Positions 17,670-26,656 of a stretch of DNA of 64,000 nt are shown one piece after another; positions within the stretch are counted from its first letter, which is position 1, and the number at the start of each line of letters is the position of its first letter. Under the pieces are notes generated by a model. The model had not been told where the DNA came from and ran no database searches. It saw only the letters and a program-made list of their open reading frames with translations. Both the position numbers and the translations under genes were made by a program. The DNA lies in contig JACZJI010000047.1 in assembly GCA_014860665.1 (NCBI GenBank), forward strand, positions 1 through 64,000. The letters are read 5' to 3'. Source of the DNA: Bacteroidales bacterium (GTDB lineage: Bacteria; Bacteroidota; Bacteroidia; Bacteroidales; F082).

Positions 17670-18137
17670 TTAATTATTTTCTTTGCTTTTTGCAGGTTTT
17701 ACTTTACCATAAAAGGTAAGTGAATGATAGGCAACTTCAACTCCGAGCATCTCTTCAATGGATTTTTTGATTTCCTGAATTCTCGGATCGCAAAATTCCA
17801 AAATTGTCCCATCTTCCATACTAACAAAATGGTCATGCTGTTTATACTTGAAAGAGCGTTCAAATTGAGCGCAGTTATTACCAAACTGATGTTTTGTCAC
17901 CAAATTGCAATCTAATAAAAGTTCAATCGTGTTGTATAAGGTAGCACGGCTGACCCTGTATTTATTGTTTTTCATTCTGATATAAAGTGTTTCTATATCA
18001 AAATGGCCTTCGGTGGCGTATATTTCTTTAAGAATTGTGTAGCGCTCTGGCGTTTTGCGATGCCCTCTACTTTCAAGGTAGTCAGTAAATACTTTTTTTA
18101 CCGATTCGAAAGTATCTTTTTTAATTTCTTGTTTCAT
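17670..18137 (-). CDS. Fur-family transcriptional repressor
   Basis: The 155-aa protein has the Fur layout: an N-terminal winged helix ([16 protein letters not shown], then [19 protein letters not shown], about residues 20-80) and a C-terminal dimerisation domain with the metal-site motif [12 protein letters not shown]. The usual structural-zinc CxxC pair after HDH is missing: the segment reads [15 protein letters not shown], with a single Cys. A Fur/Zur/PerR specificity cannot be assigned. It lies between rsh and purA, 165 bp after the rsh stop. No operator could be identified for it in the flanks. Confidence 0.88.
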   Translation of the reverse strand: MKQEIKKDTFESVKKVFTDYLESRGHRKTPERYTILKEIYATEGHFDIETLYIRMKNNKYRVSRATLYNTIELLLDCNLVTKHQFGNNCAQFERSFKYKQHDHFVSMEDGTILEFCDPRIQEIKKSIEEMLGVEVAYHSLTFYGKVKPAKSKENN

Positions 18138-18302
18138 GCCTGGCGATAATTTTCAGCTGTAAAAGTACAAAATAAAATTTAAGCAGTTTAAATATAAATA
18201 AAAAATGTTTTCTACTAAGGCTTAATTAAGAAGGGATTCCCATTCTAATGTTACTTTAAATTTGAGAATTCTGCAATCGTTTTCACCGTATAAACATTAT
18301 TT

Positions 18303-20522
18303 TTAAATTCTTGTGGTACGGTCCACTTTTATAATGTCTTGGAACTTACTTAATTCAGAAATTAGCTTTTTAAGAGTCATGGTATTGTCCACAAAAAGCT
18401 TGATTTCCATCTGAACCAGTCCTTCGTTGGTGGAGAGATGGATGTTATTTATGCTGAGTTTGTATTTTGAAAAAATTAGATCGGTCACTTCATTGAGCAA
18501 CCCGAGCCTGTCTTTAGATGTTATTTTAAGTCCTGCAAGATAGGCTATTCCTTCCTGCTGTTTCCACTTTCCTTTTACTATGTTTCTTCCAAAAACAGAC
18601 ATTAGTTTTATGGCTTCATCACAATCAGTACGGTGTATTTGGATGGGGCCATCATCAATCTGAAGTGCCAGCACATCGTCACCCGGAACAGGATGACAAC
18701 ATTTTGAAATAAAATAATCTGTTTGTTCGGAATTTTCTATAATGGGAATTTCGGGAAGTTTTTTGTTCTTTTTTTTGGTTTCCTTTTTTGGTGATTTTGA
18801 GCTAAATGGGAATGAGAGGTTTTTAAGTTTTGACCAGCCGGTTCTTTCTTCTTTTATATGTAAGGCTTTTTTAATTTCTTCGAAACCAATTTTTTCAGTA
18901 GCTATTTGGTAGTAGAAATCTATTTGTCCCGTTAGTTTAGTGCTTTTCATAAGCTTTTGAACCAGGGTCGGTTGGTACTCCAGATTCAATTGATGGAACA
19001 TTTCCTTGAGTTTTTCTTCTCCTTTTTCCCTGTAACTTTTTCGTTTGTTTTTCAGGGCAGTCTTTATCCTTGCCTTTGCTCTGGCAGTAACTACAGTCTG
19101 GTACCAATCTTCAACGGGTTCTTGTATTTTGGAAGTAATAACTTCAACCTGATCCCCGCTTCTGAGTGGATGGTCTATAGATACCAATCGCCGGTTTACA
19201 TTTGCTCCAATAGCGTGATTTCCCAAATCTGTATGAATTGAATAGGCGAAATCCAGCACCGTAGCATCTTTTGGAAGATTAATCATCTCACCTGCAGGCG
19301 TAAAAACATAGATTTCATCCGAAAAAAGCTCTTGTTTAAAATCGCTGATAAAACTGATCGATTCGTCACCGTCGCTTTCAACTAAGAGTTCCTTTGTTTT
19401 TTGAAGCCAAACTTCCAATGAGCCTATTTCTGATTTGTTGGTTTTATACTTCAGATAAGCAGCATATCCTTTTTGGGCTATTTCCTGCATCCGTTTGCTC
19501 CGAATGTGTACGTCTACCCACCTTCCCCCAGGCCCCATAACTGTAGTATGAATAGCTTCATAACCATTGGCCTTAGGTGTATTCATCCAGTCACGTAGCC
19601 TTTTATTATTAGGTTTGTAAAGCGCTGCGACGGTAGAATATACTGCCCAGCATTGTAGACTTTCATCTTTACCTTCTGTGTCTACAACAATGTCCAGACT
19701 GTAAGAGTTGTAAATTTGCTCAAAAGGAAGTTCGGTCCGTTGCATCTTTTTCCAGACGGAATACGCTTTCCTTTCATTTACCAGTAGTTCGGCATTTATG
19801 CCTTTTTCATTCAGGTTGTTGGTAATGGGAACTCCGAACGTTTTCAGGAAAAGATTTCTTTCCTCCCGGATATCACCCATTTTATAGGTAATTTCCTCAT
19901 ATATTTCAGATTGCGAATATTTGAAGGAAAGATCTTCAAGTTCACTTTTCATGGAATAGAGCCCCAGTTTATATGCCAGCGGTGCATAAATAAAAAGCGT
20001 TTCAGAAGCTATTCTGAGTTGCTTTTCGCGCGGCATTATATCCATTGTGCGCATATTATGCAGTCGGTCGGCAAGTTTCACCAGAATCACCCGGACATCA
20101 TCGGAAAGCGTAAGGATAACTTTTTTTAGCGTTGCTGATTGTGCAGTGGAGTTGTTGTCAGAAATTTCATCGATTTTGGTGAGTCCATCAATAATGCGGG
20201 AAACTTTTTCCCCGAACATTTTTTCGACATCCTCTAGTGTAACATCAGTGTCTTCAACTGTATCGTGTAACAAAGCAGAAATAATGGAAGTTCTTCCCAA
20301 TCCGATTTCCTGCGCTGCAATAGTTGCTACAGCCAATGGGTGAAGAATAAAGGGTTCCCCGGATTTTCGCCGCATATCTTTATGAGCGTCAGCCGCCATA
20401 CGAAAAGCTCTCCTGACATCCCAAAGATCTTTTGTCGTCTTCCGGGTTGTCCATACCTCAATCAGATTTCGGTATCGGCGCAGGATTTCCTGCCTTTCTT
20501 GTTCCGCAGCACTCTGTTCCAT
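18303..20522 (-). CDS. RelA/SpoT-homologue (p)ppGpp enzyme, hydrolase likely intact, synthetase site altered
   Basis: The 739-aa RSH protein has an HD hydrolase domain (H86, D87, E90-D91 in LLHDTVEDTD, and D152 in LADRLHNMRT), a synthetase domain (about 225-345), TGS (about 400-465), a helical/zinc-finger region (CCHPVPGDD) and a C-terminal ACT domain. The hydrolase residues match the family consensus. The synthetase residues do not: aligned without gaps to the standard enzyme numbering (Streptococcus equisimilis Rel), positions 241, 243 and 264 are Asn, Arg and Asn (N249, R251, N272) where Arg, Lys and catalytic Asp are expected, and the catalytic Glu323 equivalent is D337. K259 and H325 are kept. 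It may be mainly a ppGpp hydrolase, with a second RSH elsewhere. Confidence 0.9.
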   Translation of the reverse strand: MEQSAAEQERQEILRRYRNLIEVWTTRKTTKDLWDVRRAFRMAADAHKDMRRKSGEPFILHPLAVATIAAQEIGLGRTSIISALLHDTVEDTDVTLEDVEKMFGEKVSRIIDGLTKIDEISDNNSTAQSATLKKVILTLSDDVRVILVKLADRLHNMRTMDIMPREKQLRIASETLFIYAPLAYKLGLYSMKSELEDLSFKYSQSEIYEEITYKMGDIREERNLFLKTFGVPITNNLNEKGINAELLVNERKAYSVWKKMQRTELPFEQIYNSYSLDIVVDTEGKDESLQCWAVYSTVAALYKPNNKRLRDWMNTPKANGYEAIHTTVMGPGGRWVDVHIRSKRMQEIAQKGYAAYLKYKTNKSEIGSLEVWLQKTKELLVESDGDESISFISDFKQELFSDEIYVFTPAGEMINLPKDATVLDFAYSIHTDLGNHAIGANVNRRLVSIDHPLRSGDQVEVITSKIQEPVEDWYQTVVTARAKARIKTALKNKRKSYREKGEEKLKEMFHQLNLEYQPTLVQKLMKSTKLTGQIDFYYQIATEKIGFEEIKKALHIKEERTGWSKLKNLSFPFSSKSPKKETKKKNKKLPEIPIIENSEQTDYFISKCCHPVPGDDVLALQIDDGPIQIHRTDCDEAIKLMSVFGRNIVKGKWKQQEGIAYLAGLKITSKDRLGLLNEVTDLIFSKYKLSINNIHLSTNEGLVQMEIKLFVDNTMTLKKLISELSKFQDIIKVDRTTRI

Positions 20523-20541
20523 TTCTTGCTTTCTATGGAAA

Positions 20542-20549
20542 CAAAAGTA
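20542..20549 (-). promoter_or_regulatory. Candidate -7 box for the rsh gene
   Basis: The minus strand reads TACTTTTG (TAnnTTTG), 19 bp before the rsh ATG. Confidence 0.42.
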
Positions 20550-20727
20550 ATGCTTTTGATTAAAGAAAATTTAATATTCTTTAACGCCATTACTAATTTT
20601 ATTGGGGACTGGCAACTTCTGTTCCTAGGCTGAAAAATGGTTATCAAAGGACTTTTGGTTTTGATCTGTAACATTTCGAATAGTACAGACGTTTCATCGA
20701 TAAACGGAAATCAATAAATCTATAGCG

Positions 20728-22335
20728 ATGAAAAAAAATAGTTTACTAATCTGGTTGACTGCCATGCTTTTTCTAATAAGCTCTGGCAACATATTTGCAA
20801 AAGAGATCATGCCAAGAATTTTTGGTAGCGGTCATGTTATTAAATCATCTCAATCTTTGCCGGCTTTTGATAAGATTTCAGCTCATGGAATTGATCATAT
20901 TACAATTTTAAAGTCTGACAAAGGACAGAATAGTCTGATTATTGAGACTGATGACAATCTTATGCCTTATATTCATTATAATGTGAAAGATGGGGTTTTG
21001 AATTTTTATTATAAAGATATCAAACCAACGAAACTGAGGTTTTATATATTGGTTTCTGGATTAAAAGAAATAAAAGCTTCGGGAGCGAGTGAACTAAGAA
21101 CAGGAGATTCCTTAACAGGAGATTCTTTTGTAGTCAAGGCAAGTGGTGCTTCGCAGATAAGACTAAATACTAATTTTAAGAACATTAATCTTGAAGCATC
21201 TGGTGCTGCTGATGTGTCCTTAACAGGTACGTGTCAGACATTAATCGCTTCACTGAGTGGTGCCGCTGATCTGAAAGCAGTAAAAATAAAAATGGATTCT
21301 GCTTATGTTAAAGCTTCCGGGGCAGCCACTGCAAGGGTCAATGTTTCTAAGTATCTGAATAAAAATGTATCAGGCGTCGCTGATGTAAAACTGGCAACTT
21401 CTGAGAACTATGAACCCGAAGTTAAGGATATGTCAAAGCGCTTGAATGATTATGTAAATTTTAAAGTTGACAGATTTCGTTTCCCTCAGGATACCACTCG
21501 TATTAATATAGGCTCCATGCGTTTTGAAGTGGTAGATGGCGACTCAACAAAAATAAATGTTGGTAATCACACACTTGTCGTTACACCGCATGGAGATGTC
21601 AGATGGAAAAGAAATTACAGATATGAACATTTTAAAGGTCATTGGGGAGGTGTTGATTTTGGTATGAACGGCTATGTCAACAAAAGTAATAATGCCAACT
21701 TTGGACCTGCATATAATTATCTTTCACTTCAGTATGAAAAATCTTTCAACGTAAACCTGAATTTGTACCAGCAGAATATTGCTTTAAATAAAGCAAAAAC
21801 AATAGGTTTGATTACAGGCGCAGGCCTGAGTTTTAACGATTATCGTTTTTCTAACCCTGTTTATCTGGATGCCACTCAGAACAGTTTGACAGGTTATTAC
21901 ATTGTAAATGCATCTGTCAAGAAGACCAAATTATCAGCTTATTATGCTGATATTCCATTAATTTTGGAATTTCAGTCAAATAATGTGGACAGGAGCAGAA
22001 GATTCTTTTTTGGTTTTGGAGTGATTGGTAATGTCAGGCTGAGAAGTCATACAAAAATTTATTTTAACGAAGCAAACAAGGTGTATTCATTGGAAGATCC
22101 TGCAACAGGCAACCTGGTAGCTGACAATTACCGTACTCCTGATCGTGAAAACAGGAATATTGTTAAGAATGTAAACAGTTTCTATCTGAACCCGTTTAAA
22201 GTCGATGCTACAGTCCGCCTTGGTTTCAGGGTAATATCACTTTACGCGACTTATGCTTTAACTCCGATGTTCCAGGCTGGAAGAGGTCCCGATTTAAGAC
22301 AATGGACAGCAGGGATAACTTTAGTTAAGTGGTAG
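20728..22335 (+). CDS. GIN-domain (DUF2807) protein with C-terminal beta-barrel
   Basis: A 535-aa exported protein: a signal peptide (MKKNSLLIWLTAMLFLISSG, cut near residue 25), then a DUF2807/GIN right-handed beta-helix region with recurring KASGAS, ASGAAD and LSGAADLKA turns (about 35-220). A linker follows, and then about 240 residues of alternating polar/aromatic strands typical of an outer-membrane beta-barrel, ending in KW. The fusion suggests a surface-facing helix domain on an OM barrel, but the function of GIN domains is unknown. It is probably transcribed alone: a strong hairpin follows at 22411, and no -7 box is clear upstream. Confidence 0.82.
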   Translation: MKKNSLLIWLTAMLFLISSGNIFAKEIMPRIFGSGHVIKSSQSLPAFDKISAHGIDHITILKSDKGQNSLIIETDDNLMPYIHYNVKDGVLNFYYKDIKPTKLRFYILVSGLKEIKASGASELRTGDSLTGDSFVVKASGASQIRLNTNFKNINLEASGAADVSLTGTCQTLIASLSGAADLKAVKIKMDSAYVKASGAATARVNVSKYLNKNVSGVADVKLATSENYEPEVKDMSKRLNDYVNFKVDRFRFPQDTTRINIGSMRFEVVDGDSTKINVGNHTLVVTPHGDVRWKRNYRYEHFKGHWGGVDFGMNGYVNKSNNANFGPAYNYLSLQYEKSFNVNLNLYQQNIALNKAKTIGLITGAGLSFNDYRFSNPVYLDATQNSLTGYYIVNASVKKTKLSAYYADIPLILEFQSNNVDRSRRFFFGFGVIGNVRLRSHTKIYFNEANKVYSLEDPATGNLVADNYRTPDRENRNIVKNVNSFYLNPFKVDATVRLGFRVISLYATYALTPMFQAGRGPDLRQWTAGITLVKW

Positions 22336-22410
22336 CCTATAATCCTCATTATGAAGGTGTTTTACAAGAAGTAAAAATTATTTCAGCAACTCTTTTCCCA
22401 AAAAAATCTT

Positions 22411-22441
22411 AAATCGATGAGAGCAAAAATCTCATCGATTT
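22411..22441 (+). terminator. Intrinsic terminator after the GIN-domain gene
   Basis: A 12-bp perfect stem (AAATCGATGAGA with TCTCATCGATTT) with loop GCAAAAA is followed by T residues to 22446. The yebC -7 box begins at the end of that T run. Confidence 0.85.
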
Positions 22442-22445
22442 TTTT

Positions 22446-22453
22446 TAATTTTG
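22446..22453 (+). promoter_or_regulatory. Candidate -7 box for yebC
   Basis: TAATTTTG, an exact TAnnTTTG match, 38 bp before the yebC ATG and abutting the previous gene's terminator T run. Confidence 0.45.
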
Positions 22454-22491
22454 CAGCCCATAACCCATTAGAAAAACAAAAAGAAAGTTAT

Positions 22492-23235
22492 ATGTCAGGA
22501 CATAATAAATGGTCTACAATTAAGCGTAAAAAAGGTGCCATTGATGCTAAAAGATCTAAGATCTTTTCAAAAATTATTAAGGAAATTACCGTTGCGGTGA
22601 AAGAAGGTGGCGCAGATCCTGATGGAAATCCACGTCTTCGGATGGTAATTGCCAATGCTAAAGGGCAAAGTATGCCCAAAGATAACATTGAAAGGGCAAT
22701 CAGTAAAGGTGCTGATAAAGATGGTAATAATTTTAGCGAAGTAACTTACGAAGGATATCTTCCACACGGAATTGCAGTTTATTTGGAATGTACAACAGAT
22801 AATCTGCAAAGAACAGTATCAAATGTAAGGGCAATTTTTAATAAATATGGTGGAAGTCTGAGTACTAATGGTTCTTTAAGCTTTTTGTTTGACAGGAAAG
22901 GAATCTTTGTAATTCCTAAAGGAAATCTCAATCAGGAAGAGCTTGAAATGGAGCTTATTGATGCCGGAGCTGAAGAAATAGAGTTGGATGAAGAAGGCTT
23001 TTTCAATGTAACTACTTCGATGGAGGATTTCGGCGCCATGATGAAAAAGCTGGAAGAATTGGAAATAGAACCTGAAAGTGCTACATTACAGCGTATTCCA
23101 AACGATACAAAGAAACTTGAACTGGAAGATGCTCAAAAGATCATGAGAACGATCGAACTTTTCGAAGATGACGATGATGTCCAAAAAGTTTTCCATAATC
23201 TGGAACTTACTGATGAAATGATGGCTGAGATGTAG
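22492..23235 (+). CDS. YebC/PmpR-family protein
   Basis: The 247-aa protein begins with the invariant family start SGHNKWSTIKRKKGAIDAKR and carries the core motifs GGADPDGNPRLR, NAKGQSMPKDNIERAI and YEGYLPHGIAVYLE. YebC-family members have been described as DNA-binding regulators and, more recently, as factors that ease translation of difficult peptides; which applies here is not evident from sequence. The acidic C-terminal half is usual. A longer frame from 22417 lies in the terminator and is rejected. The gene has its own promoter box and terminator, so it is monocistronic. Confidence 0.95.
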   Translation: MSGHNKWSTIKRKKGAIDAKRSKIFSKIIKEITVAVKEGGADPDGNPRLRMVIANAKGQSMPKDNIERAISKGADKDGNNFSEVTYEGYLPHGIAVYLECTTDNLQRTVSNVRAIFNKYGGSLSTNGSLSFLFDRKGIFVIPKGNLNQEELEMELIDAGAEEIELDEEGFFNVTTSMEDFGAMMKKLEELEIEPESATLQRIPNDTKKLELEDAQKIMRTIELFEDDDDVQKVFHNLELTDEMMAEM

Positions 23236-23250
23236 ATGCTATAACATTAA

Positions 23251-23283
23251 AAAAAACCTGCCGGAATTTCCGGCAGGTTTTTT
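23251..23283. terminator. Bidirectional intrinsic terminator between yebC and ackA
   Basis: A 14-bp stem (AAAAAACCTGCCGG with CCGGCAGGTTTTTT) and a 5-nt loop. A and T tracts on both sides let it serve the convergent yebC and ackA operon. Confidence 0.9.
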
Positions 23284-23305
23284 TATGCAGGTTAATATGT
23301 TCTGG

Positions 23306-24505
23306 TTAGTTATTCGATGTAATTGAATAGGTGTCCTGCGCAATAATTAACTCCTCATCAGTTGGAACAATAAGCACTTTTACTTTGGAATTCGGTGTGG
23401 AAATTATCATTTCTTTTCCGCGGGTCGAAATTTTTTCCTGATCGATTTCAATGCCCATATATTCCATGTTGGAAAGCACTTTTTTTCTTGTCTCAGTGTC
23501 ATTTTCTCCAATTCCGCCGGTAAAAATCAGGATGTCAACACCACCCAGAGCCGCGGCATAAGAGCCGATGTATTTCTTAACTCTGTATGCGAACATTTTG
23601 AGGGCGACTTCAGCACGATGGTTGCCCTGTGCAGCAGCTTCTTCAATATTTCTCATGTCAGATGAAATACCAGAAACGCCAAGCATACCTGAAAACTTGT
23701 TAATTAATGTACTGGTATAACTTACACTGGTCTTTTCTTTATCAGCGATAAACAAAAGTGCACCAGGGTCGATATCGCCTGTTCTGGTTCCCATAATTAA
23801 GCCTTCGGTTGGGGTCATCCCCATAGAAGTATCATAGGATTTTCCGTCTTTAATTGCAGTAACCGAAGCTCCGTTTCCTAAATGGCAGCTGATAATTTTT
23901 TGTTTGTTGAGATCAACACCCAGAATTTCACAAGCTCTCGCAGAAACATACTTGTGACTGGTTCCATGGAATCCATAACGTCTTACTTTGTACTTTTCGT
24001 AAAGAACATAAGGGATACCGTAGAGATAAGTATGCTCTGGCATAGTTTGATGAAAAGCGGTATCAAAAACGCCAACCTGAGGAACATGAGGCAGCAGACT
24101 TTGCATTGCAAAAATCCCTTTAAGGTTGGGTGGATTATGTAAAGGGGCTAGTTCGGTGGCGTGTTCTAATGCATTAATAACTTTTTCATCAATTAAAACG
24201 CTACCGCTGAATTCTTCAGCTCCGTGAACTACACGGTGGCCTACTGCATGAATCTCGTTAAGGTTTTCGAGACACCCATATTGTTTATCTGTCAAAATTC
24301 CAAGTAAATATTCTATTCCCTGTTCGTGATCAAGAATGTCGCCTTCCAGCTTAAATTCTTCACCATCATCTTTTTGAAACTTGATGAAACTTCCCCGTAA
24401 CCCGATTTTTTCGACAATTCCCTTAAAAAGTACTTCTTTTGAGGGCATGTCAAACAATTGATATTTTATGGAAGAACTTCCGCAATTTAATACAATGATC
24501 TTCAT
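23306..24505 (-). CDS. ackA: Acetate kinase
   Basis: AckA makes acetate and ATP from acetyl phosphate, the energy-yielding end of acetate fermentation. The 399-aa protein has the two family signatures: VLNCGSSSIKYQLF at the N-terminus and HGTSHKYVS with the phosphate-binding His/Arg, plus the ISCHLGNGASVTAI loop and GGIGEND near the C-terminus. It is third in a leftward pta - dehydrogenase-like - ackA unit with gaps of 24 and 18 bp. The operon ends at the terminator at 23251. Confidence 0.97.
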   Translation of the reverse strand: MKIIVLNCGSSSIKYQLFDMPSKEVLFKGIVEKIGLRGSFIKFQKDDGEEFKLEGDILDHEQGIEYLLGILTDKQYGCLENLNEIHAVGHRVVHGAEEFSGSVLIDEKVINALEHATELAPLHNPPNLKGIFAMQSLLPHVPQVGVFDTAFHQTMPEHTYLYGIPYVLYEKYKVRRYGFHGTSHKYVSARACEILGVDLNKQKIISCHLGNGASVTAIKDGKSYDTSMGMTPTEGLIMGTRTGDIDPGALLFIADKEKTSVSYTSTLINKFSGMLGVSGISSDMRNIEEAAAQGNHRAEVALKMFAYRVKKYIGSYAAALGGVDILIFTGGIGENDTETRKKVLSNMEYMGIEIDQEKISTRGKEMIISTPNSKVKVLIVPTDEELIIAQDTYSITSNN

Positions 24506-24523
24506 TTTTTCTCTTGATTTTCT

Positions 24524-25486
24524 TTATTTAATAATGGTACAAGAAACTGTATTGCTTGTTGGCTGTCCTTCGACTTCATAGTTGTAAAAACCTTTCTTGG
24601 TCTGCAGGCCCAAATAATTGGCTCTTACAAGACGTTTGATGATCGGGGATGCTTTGTATTTCCTGTCTCCGTATTCCTGATACAAGTTGTCCATGTATTT
24701 CAGGATTTTATCTAAACCAATTTTATCAGCAAGCTCAAAGGGTCCGTAAATATATCCGGTGGTTTCTTTCATGGTTTCGTCAATGTCTGCAATTGAAGCA
24801 ACTCCTTCCATGAGTATTTCGCAAGCTTCATTGATCAGAGGAATAAGAATTCTTGTGGAAACATTTCCAGGTGACTCGTTGATGAGGATGGCTTTTTTAT
24901 TCAACATCCGTGCAAACCGAACTACCTTTTCATAAGAAGCTTCGTTAGTTTCACGACCTTTCACCACTTCCACGATATTGGTTTTGTCAATGGGTTCTAT
25001 AAAATGCACGCCAATGGCCCTTTCGGGATGTTTTAACACCCGTGCAAGATCAGAAATAATGAGCGTTGACAAATCGGAAGAGATGATCGCATCTTCGCTG
25101 ACCACAGCCTCCACTTTTTGAAACAGTTCCTGACGTAAAGAAAGCAAGGTGCCTTTTTGTCTTGAACTGATGGTCTCGATCACTACATCACAATCTTTCA
25201 GGTCTTCAAACCTTGTTGTTCCGGAGATATGAGCCATGATGACTTTCTTTTCGGAAGGTGTAATTCCCCAGTGCGCAATGACATCGTCCAGTTGTTCCTG
25301 AATTTCATTGATGATTTCCTGGTTTCTTTCTTCAGAAACATCCAAAAAAATCACATCCATTCCAAACTGGGCTACCAATCGTGCAATTACTTGCCCTACA
25401 GAACCACATCCTATGATCCCCACCGTCTGTAAACTGCCTTTAGGTTTGATAGCCTTACCCAATCCAAACTGAGCTAATTGATTCAT
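24524..25486 (-). CDS. 3-hydroxyacyl-CoA dehydrogenase-family protein
   Basis: The 320-aa protein has an N-terminal NAD-binding Rossmann fold (VGIIGCGSVG, residues about 22-31) and the 3-hydroxyacyl-CoA dehydrogenase C-terminal domain. The His-Glu dyad is present 12 residues apart (H161, E173), and the helper Ser aligns (S140). The usual catalytic Asn, 50 residues after the His, is Thr (T211, in GNVST), and the HFFNP-type motif reads HFIEP. A reduced or shifted activity is therefore possible. Typical homologues act on 3-hydroxybutyryl-CoA in butyrate or fatty acid pathways. Placement between pta and ackA suggests a link to acetyl-CoA flux, but no other butyrate-pathway gene is nearby. Confidence 0.82.
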   Translation of the reverse strand: MNQLAQFGLGKAIKPKGSLQTVGIIGCGSVGQVIARLVAQFGMDVIFLDVSEERNQEIINEIQEQLDDVIAHWGITPSEKKVIMAHISGTTRFEDLKDCDVVIETISSRQKGTLLSLRQELFQKVEAVVSEDAIISSDLSTLIISDLARVLKHPERAIGVHFIEPIDKTNIVEVVKGRETNEASYEKVVRFARMLNKKAILINESPGNVSTRILIPLINEACEILMEGVASIADIDETMKETTGYIYGPFELADKIGLDKILKYMDNLYQEYGDRKYKASPIIKRLVRANYLGLQTKKGFYNYEVEGQPTSNTVSCTIIK

Positions 25487-25510
25487 TTTTAACTAAATTA
25501 TTATGTTGAT

Positions 25511-26527
25511 TTATTCGCTGTATAGACCATTGGCCTGATTTGCTGTGATGGCTATCATATTGATAATGTCATCAACTGAGCAACCCCTGGAAAGGTCGTT
25601 GATAGGTGCTGCAAGCCCCTGTAATACCGGCCCTACTGCTTCTGCTCCTGCCATTCTCTGCACCAGTTTGTATGCAATATTCCCGGACTCCAGACTTGGG
25701 AATACCAGTACGTTAGCTTTTCCGGCAATTTCAGAACCCGGAGCCTTTTTCTGACCAATTGCTTCTATAATAGCAGCATCAGCCTGTAATTCACCATCTA
25801 CTTTCAGATTCGGATTCATTTCTTTTGCCAGACGGGTAGCTTCAACAACTTTATCTACTTTTTCGTGTTGAGCACTTCCTTTGGTCGAAAAGCTTAACAT
25901 GGCCACTCTTGGTTCGATTCCTGCAATAAATTTAGCAGTTTTAGCTGATTCAACAGCAATCTCTGCCAATTCTCTTACCGAAGGATCCGGATTAACAGCG
26001 CAGTCTGCAAATACTAGGACGCCATCATCACCATAAGTTTTGTCCTTCAGAATCATAATAAAAGCACCCGAAACAGCACTAACTCCGGGAAGTGTTTTGA
26101 TGATTTGGAAAGCCGGACGAAGTACATCACCGGTTGCGTGTTCAGCGCCGCTTACTTCTCCATCGGCTTTGCCATCTTTGATAAGTAATGTTGAAAGGTA
26201 CAAGGGATCTTCAACAAGTTTTTCTGCCTGCTCAAATGTCATGCCTTTTGACTTACGGATTTCAGCAAGCATATTTGCATAATAAGTTTTCTGAGCGTGG
26301 TCTTTTGGATCAATTAAAGTTGCCTTTTCAATATGTTTCAAACCCATTGACTTACTTTTTTCAAGGATTTCGTTTGTGTCTCCCAACAAAATCAGTGAAG
26401 CAAGTTTATGCTCTAAAACATAATCAGCGGCCCTCAAATTACGTTCTTCGGTCCCCTCGGGCAATACAATTGTTTTTCCAGCCTGGCGGGCCATTTCATG
26501 AATTTTCTCAATTAAGTTCATTGACAT
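25511..26527 (-). CDS. pta: Phosphate acetyltransferase
   Basis: Pta converts acetyl-CoA and phosphate to acetyl phosphate, which AckA uses. The 338-aa length is that of the short form (catalytic domain only, without the N-terminal regulatory DRTGG region). Motifs include IVLPEGTEERNLRAA, GAEHATGDVLRPAFQ, GVSAVSGAFIMIL and LVFPSLESGNIAYKL. Two Met codons lie at the start (26527 and 26521); either is possible. It is first in the leftward operon with the dehydrogenase-like gene and ackA, behind a box at 26551. Confidence 0.96.
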   Translation of the reverse strand: MSMNLIEKIHEMARQAGKTIVLPEGTEERNLRAADYVLEHKLASLILLGDTNEILEKSKSMGLKHIEKATLIDPKDHAQKTYYANMLAEIRKSKGMTFEQAEKLVEDPLYLSTLLIKDGKADGEVSGAEHATGDVLRPAFQIIKTLPGVSAVSGAFIMILKDKTYGDDGVLVFADCAVNPDPSVRELAEIAVESAKTAKFIAGIEPRVAMLSFSTKGSAQHEKVDKVVEATRLAKEMNPNLKVDGELQADAAIIEAIGQKKAPGSEIAGKANVLVFPSLESGNIAYKLVQRMAGAEAVGPVLQGLAAPINDLSRGCSVDDIINMIAITANQANGLYSE

Positions 26528-26550
26528 CTTTAATTAAAATTTTCGCACTG

Positions 26551-26558
26551 CAAAAGTA
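26551..26558 (-). promoter_or_regulatory. Candidate -7 box for the pta operon
   Basis: The minus strand reads TACTTTTG (TAnnTTTG), 23 bp before the pta ATG. Four bases on, TAATTTTG at 26563-26570 on the plus strand could serve the divergent DUF4271 gene. Confidence 0.42.
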
Positions 26559-26656
26559 TTACTAATTTTGTTGCGGGTATATAACTTGTGATTTTTCTAA
26601 CACAATTTGGAATGAGTCATAATAAATTTATTATCAGAATTATAACTATTTGATTT

